64,000 nucleotides of DNA from an uncultured Cetobacterium sp. (lineage in GTDB: Bacteria; Fusobacteriota; Fusobacteriia; Fusobacteriales; Fusobacteriaceae), in assembly GCF_947072685.1 (NCBI RefSeq), contig NZ_CAMTIK010000004.1, forward strand, positions 60,705 through 124,704, given 5' to 3'. The position numbers were made by a program, and so were the translations under genes. Positions 61,632 through 64,000 of this stretch are shown here, piece by piece (within the stretch, counting starts at the first letter, position 1; each line of letters starts with the position of its first letter). The notes beneath the pieces were generated by a model, which had not been told where the DNA came from, did no database searches, and was given only the letters and a program-made list of their open reading frames with translations.

Positions 61632-63086
61632 TTAAATGGCATAAATAATTCTATAGAGCCAATTAGCTAAAGGGTCGTTAATTCTATACATCTCTTGATA
61701 TAGTTCATTTAATAGTTCGTTTTTTAGAGTTGCATATTTATTTTCGTAAAAAAGATTGGTAATCTCTTCCGGATCATTAATCATATCATATAATTCGCAT
61801 TTGTCTGTGGCGTTAAATACTAATTTATAATCTTTTCTTCTCCACATTCTTTGTTCGAAGGAAACAAAATGACCAGCAAGTTGACCTAAAATACCTGTTC
61901 GTTGCTGATACTCTTGATCTCTAAGAAGAGGAAGAAGACTTTTTCCATCAAAAAAACTAGGAGTTTTTCCACCTATAAATTCAGTACAGGTAGGAGTTAA
62001 GTCATGTAGATAAATAAGTGAATCGTTTATATTGTTTTTTATCATAGAGAGAGGATCTTTTATTATCATTGGAATTTTATATGTTTTATCCAACATGAAT
62101 TCGCCTTTTTCGATTAGTTTATGTGCACCCATGGCATCCCCGTGATCTGCAGTAACAGCTAAGAATAGATCGTCATATAAATTTTCATTTTTTAAAAAAT
62201 TTATAAACTCTCCCAAAGCCTCATCAATTAAAGTTATATACCCCCAAAATTTGGTTATAACCTCTTTCCAACGCTCTTCGGAAGCATCCCAAACACCCCA
62301 CATCTTAGATATATACTGATAATAAAGAGGTCTGTTTTCTAAAGGAGTGTAGAAACTTTTGTCCAACTTTACATCATTAGGCGAATACATAGAATAGTAT
62401 GGTTCTGGGATAACACAAGGTGTGTGAGGTCCCCAAAAGTTCATCCAGATAAAAAAAGGTTTGTTTTCTTTTTTAGCTTGTAAAATTTCTTTTTTGGCTT
62501 CTTCAACTATAAAATATGGAAGAGTAGCCTCTTTAGGACAATCTAATTTTCCACACAATTCTTGAACTTGTAAATGAGGATTTTCTCCAAAATATGATTC
62601 TGTTACTTTTGGAATAGAGAATCCTTTTTCTTGAAGCCATTTAATATAACGATCCTCATTTTTAGGTGCTTGTGAAAAGACCATATTTTCATATAAATCA
62701 CTCCCAGGATAACCGTACCCATCAAAATTATGACCAGAAAATCCAAAATCTTTAGGTAGAACATTCCCTCCAATATGCCATTTTCCTATATAAATATTTT
62801 TATGATTTGAAAATTCAGATATGATATTAGGATTATCTGGAGTGGGATCTATAACTGCAGATTTTTCAACATTTCGAATAACTTTATGATTTGTAGGAAA
62901 TTGTCCTGTAAAAAGAGAAGTTCTAGCAGGAGAGCAAACCGCTGCGGGAGTATACGCTTCGGTAAAAATAGTTCCATCTTGAGCAATTGAATCCAGAGTT
63001 GGAGTTTTAACAATGGGATGACCATAAGTCCCCAACATATCTGTTCGAATTTGATCCATAAGTATTAGTGCTATATTCTTTTTCAT
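61632..63086 (-). CDS. Cys-type sulfatase
   Basis: 484-residue arylsulfatase/alkaline-phosphatase-superfamily hydrolase, cytoplasmic (no signal peptide). The C-x-P-x-R formylglycine motif is CSPAR in AAVCSPARTSLFTGQ (about 49-63). Metal-binding residues: DQIRTDMLG near the N-terminus, DHGDAMGAH in mid-chain, and K in GKWHIGG. Cytoplasmic sulfatases act on small imported sulfated compounds such as sulfated mono- or disaccharides or choline sulfate. Cotranscribed with GntR (ATGA overlap), which probably senses the substrate or product. Confidence 0.9.
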   Translation of the reverse strand: MKKNIALILMDQIRTDMLGTYGHPIVKTPTLDSIAQDGTIFTEAYTPAAVCSPARTSLFTGQFPTNHKVIRNVEKSAVIDPTPDNPNIISEFSNHKNIYIGKWHIGGNVLPKDFGFSGHNFDGYGYPGSDLYENMVFSQAPKNEDRYIKWLQEKGFSIPKVTESYFGENPHLQVQELCGKLDCPKEATLPYFIVEEAKKEILQAKKENKPFFIWMNFWGPHTPCVIPEPYYSMYSPNDVKLDKSFYTPLENRPLYYQYISKMWGVWDASEERWKEVITKFWGYITLIDEALGEFINFLKNENLYDDLFLAVTADHGDAMGAHKLIEKGEFMLDKTYKIPMIIKDPLSMIKNNINDSLIYLHDLTPTCTEFIGGKTPSFFDGKSLLPLLRDQEYQQRTGILGQLAGHFVSFEQRMWRRKDYKLVFNATDKCELYDMINDPEEITNLFYENKYATLKNELLNELYQEMYRINDPLANWLYRIIYAI

Positions 63087-63826
63087 TTTTCTATATCCCC
63101 CTCATTTAAGTTGTATTCAGTAGTGTAAACAAAACGATCAGCTCTGATAATAGCGGTAGTATATTCAATAATGCTGTCCTTTTCCCATAGAGTTTTTTCT
63201 ATTTTCATACCGGCATCATTCTTCTTTTTATTGAGTTTAGAAGCTTGCTCGGAAGTTAAAAGGCATGCTGTGAAACGCTCGTTTCCTTTTGTGAATTTAG
63301 CAGAATAATTATTTTTTAATATGTCGTAAATTATTGAGTTTTCTAAATCAAAACTTTCTAATCCAGGAAATCTAGAATATAAAAAAAATATGTTTTCATA
63401 GATTAAAGGATCGTTATCAGCAAATCTAATCCAAGTGATTTCATAGACTTTTTCCTGCTTATTTATATTCATTTTTTTTGATATTTTTTCTCCAGCTTCA
63501 ATTATTCTGAAAGATAAAATTTTAGATTTTGGTTTTTTACCGCTATTTTTAACATCATCATAAAATTTTGAAAAATGCGAACGCTTTTGAATGATTTGTT
63601 TAGGAGCGATAAAAGTTCCTTTTCCACGAATTTTATAAATATATCCATCTTTCTCTAATTCAAATAATGCTCTCCTAATAGTTATTCGACTAGTAGAGTA
63701 ATCTTTACACAGTTCAAATTCAGTAGGAAGTTGTTTATGTTCTGTTAATTTTTTGGTTTCTATAAGATCTTTGATATCATCATATATTTGTGAAAAAAGA
63801 GTTGGTTTATTTTTAAAATTTTTCAA
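63083..63826 (-). CDS. GntR-family regulator, HutC/UTRA type
   Basis: 247 residues: N-terminal winged helix (FSQIYDDIKDLIETKKLTEHKQLPTEFELCKDYSTSRITIRRALFELEKDGYIYKIRGKGTFI, here quoted only by position about 9-72) and C-terminal UTRA effector domain (about 90-240). HutC/YvoA-type members sense sugars, sugar phosphates or amino acids. TTG start with AGGAGG a few bases upstream. Stop overlaps the sulfatase ATG. Probably a repressor acting at the inverted repeat just upstream. Confidence 0.88.
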   Translation of the reverse strand: MKNFKNKPTLFSQIYDDIKDLIETKKLTEHKQLPTEFELCKDYSTSRITIRRALFELEKDGYIYKIRGKGTFIAPKQIIQKRSHFSKFYDDVKNSGKKPKSKILSFRIIEAGEKISKKMNINKQEKVYEITWIRFADNDPLIYENIFFLYSRFPGLESFDLENSIIYDILKNNYSAKFTKGNERFTACLLTSEQASKLNKKKNDAGMKIEKTLWEKDSIIEYTTAIIRADRFVYTTEYNLNEGDIEK

Positions 63827-63844
63827 TTTTCCTCCCCAGCTTTA

Positions 63845-63864
63845 ATATATTGTATCCAATATAT
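63845..63864. promoter_or_regulatory. inverted repeat upstream of gntR, likely operator
   Basis: ATATATTG (63845-63852), TATC, CAATATAT (63857-63864): perfect 8-bp arms with a 4-base centre, 19 bases from the gntR start. Position and symmetry suit autoregulation by the UTRA-type regulator. Confidence 0.55.
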
Positions 63865-64000
63865 AACATATTTATTCAATCTAATCAAACTTAAAATTTA
63901 GAAATGGTTAAAATTTTATATGATTTTCACACTTTAAATATATTACAACTAATACAAATCGCATAACAAACTAAAAGATTAGTTATATAACAAAAAGAAT

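Noticed and set aside
1..64000. CRISPR arrays, tRNA or rRNA genes, transposases
   Set aside because: No regularly spaced repeats, cloverleaf-like sequences, rRNA stretches or transposase-like proteins were recognised by eye.

Overview
The window is an AT-rich chromosomal segment with dense operons, strong AAGGAGG-type ribosome binding sites, frequent GTG/TTG starts and a PolC-type replicative polymerase. A complete ethanolamine microcompartment operon with EutV/EutW, a kinase-less PASTA protein and fumarate/Hdr-type anaerobic redox enzymes fit a strictly anaerobic member of the Fusobacteriota (Fusobacterium/Cetobacterium/Ilyobacter group). The genus is inferred from gene content only. I saw no rRNA, tRNA, insertion sequence, prophage or CRISPR array.

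Layout. 1-2492: end of an ABC uptake operon (two permeases and a small anchored protein), facing an L,D-transpeptidase gene. 3300-12026: a long locus pairing a large FAD/Fe-S/CCG oxidoreductase with a secreted rhodanese, a TVP38-type membrane protein, a binding-protein ABC transporter and a CDP-alcohol phosphatidyltransferase. It matches the gene content of the poorly understood E. coli ydjX-ynjF region. 12062-16646 (minus strand): PASTA protein, rsgA with a non-AUG start, rpe, a MarR-FeoA fusion and an RqcH-type NFACT protein. 16809-27634: hpt, rsmA, a DUF4911-like gene, khpA, rimM, trmD, a gamma-carbonic anhydrase, a SPOUT methyltransferase, polC, an EamA transporter and threonine deaminase.

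27773-42824: ethanolamine utilisation operon (eutS P V W A B C L, BMC shell genes, E T, pduL-type phosphotransacylase, an unnamed gene, N, a small gene, H Q G). EutH imports ethanolamine, EutBC splits it to acetaldehyde and ammonia, EutE/PduL/EutG convert acetaldehyde to acetyl-phosphate and ethanol, and EutT/EutA keep the B12 cofactor working inside the shell. Between eutW and eutA there is a dual-hairpin/terminator element that fits EutV antitermination.

42883-54348: a dcuC-peptidase operon diverges from a nine-gene operon encoding HdrB, HdrC, HdrA, MvhD, three Flx/Hyd-like subunits and a soluble fumarate-reductase-like Fe-S/flavoprotein pair. This is the strongest candidate for a little-described system: an NADH-linked, possibly electron-bifurcating, soluble fumarate (or related enoate) reductase. 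A small aromatic-acid-exporter-like gene follows, then an unassigned structured RNA (about 54891-55060) with its own promoter and terminator, and a secreted AstE/AspA-like hydrolase.

56238-63826: a sugar-porter MFS protein (minus) diverges from an orphan oligopeptide-type binding lipoprotein, an M42 peptidase and an anaerobic sulfatase maturase; a Cys-type sulfatase and a GntR/UTRA regulator face them on the minus strand.
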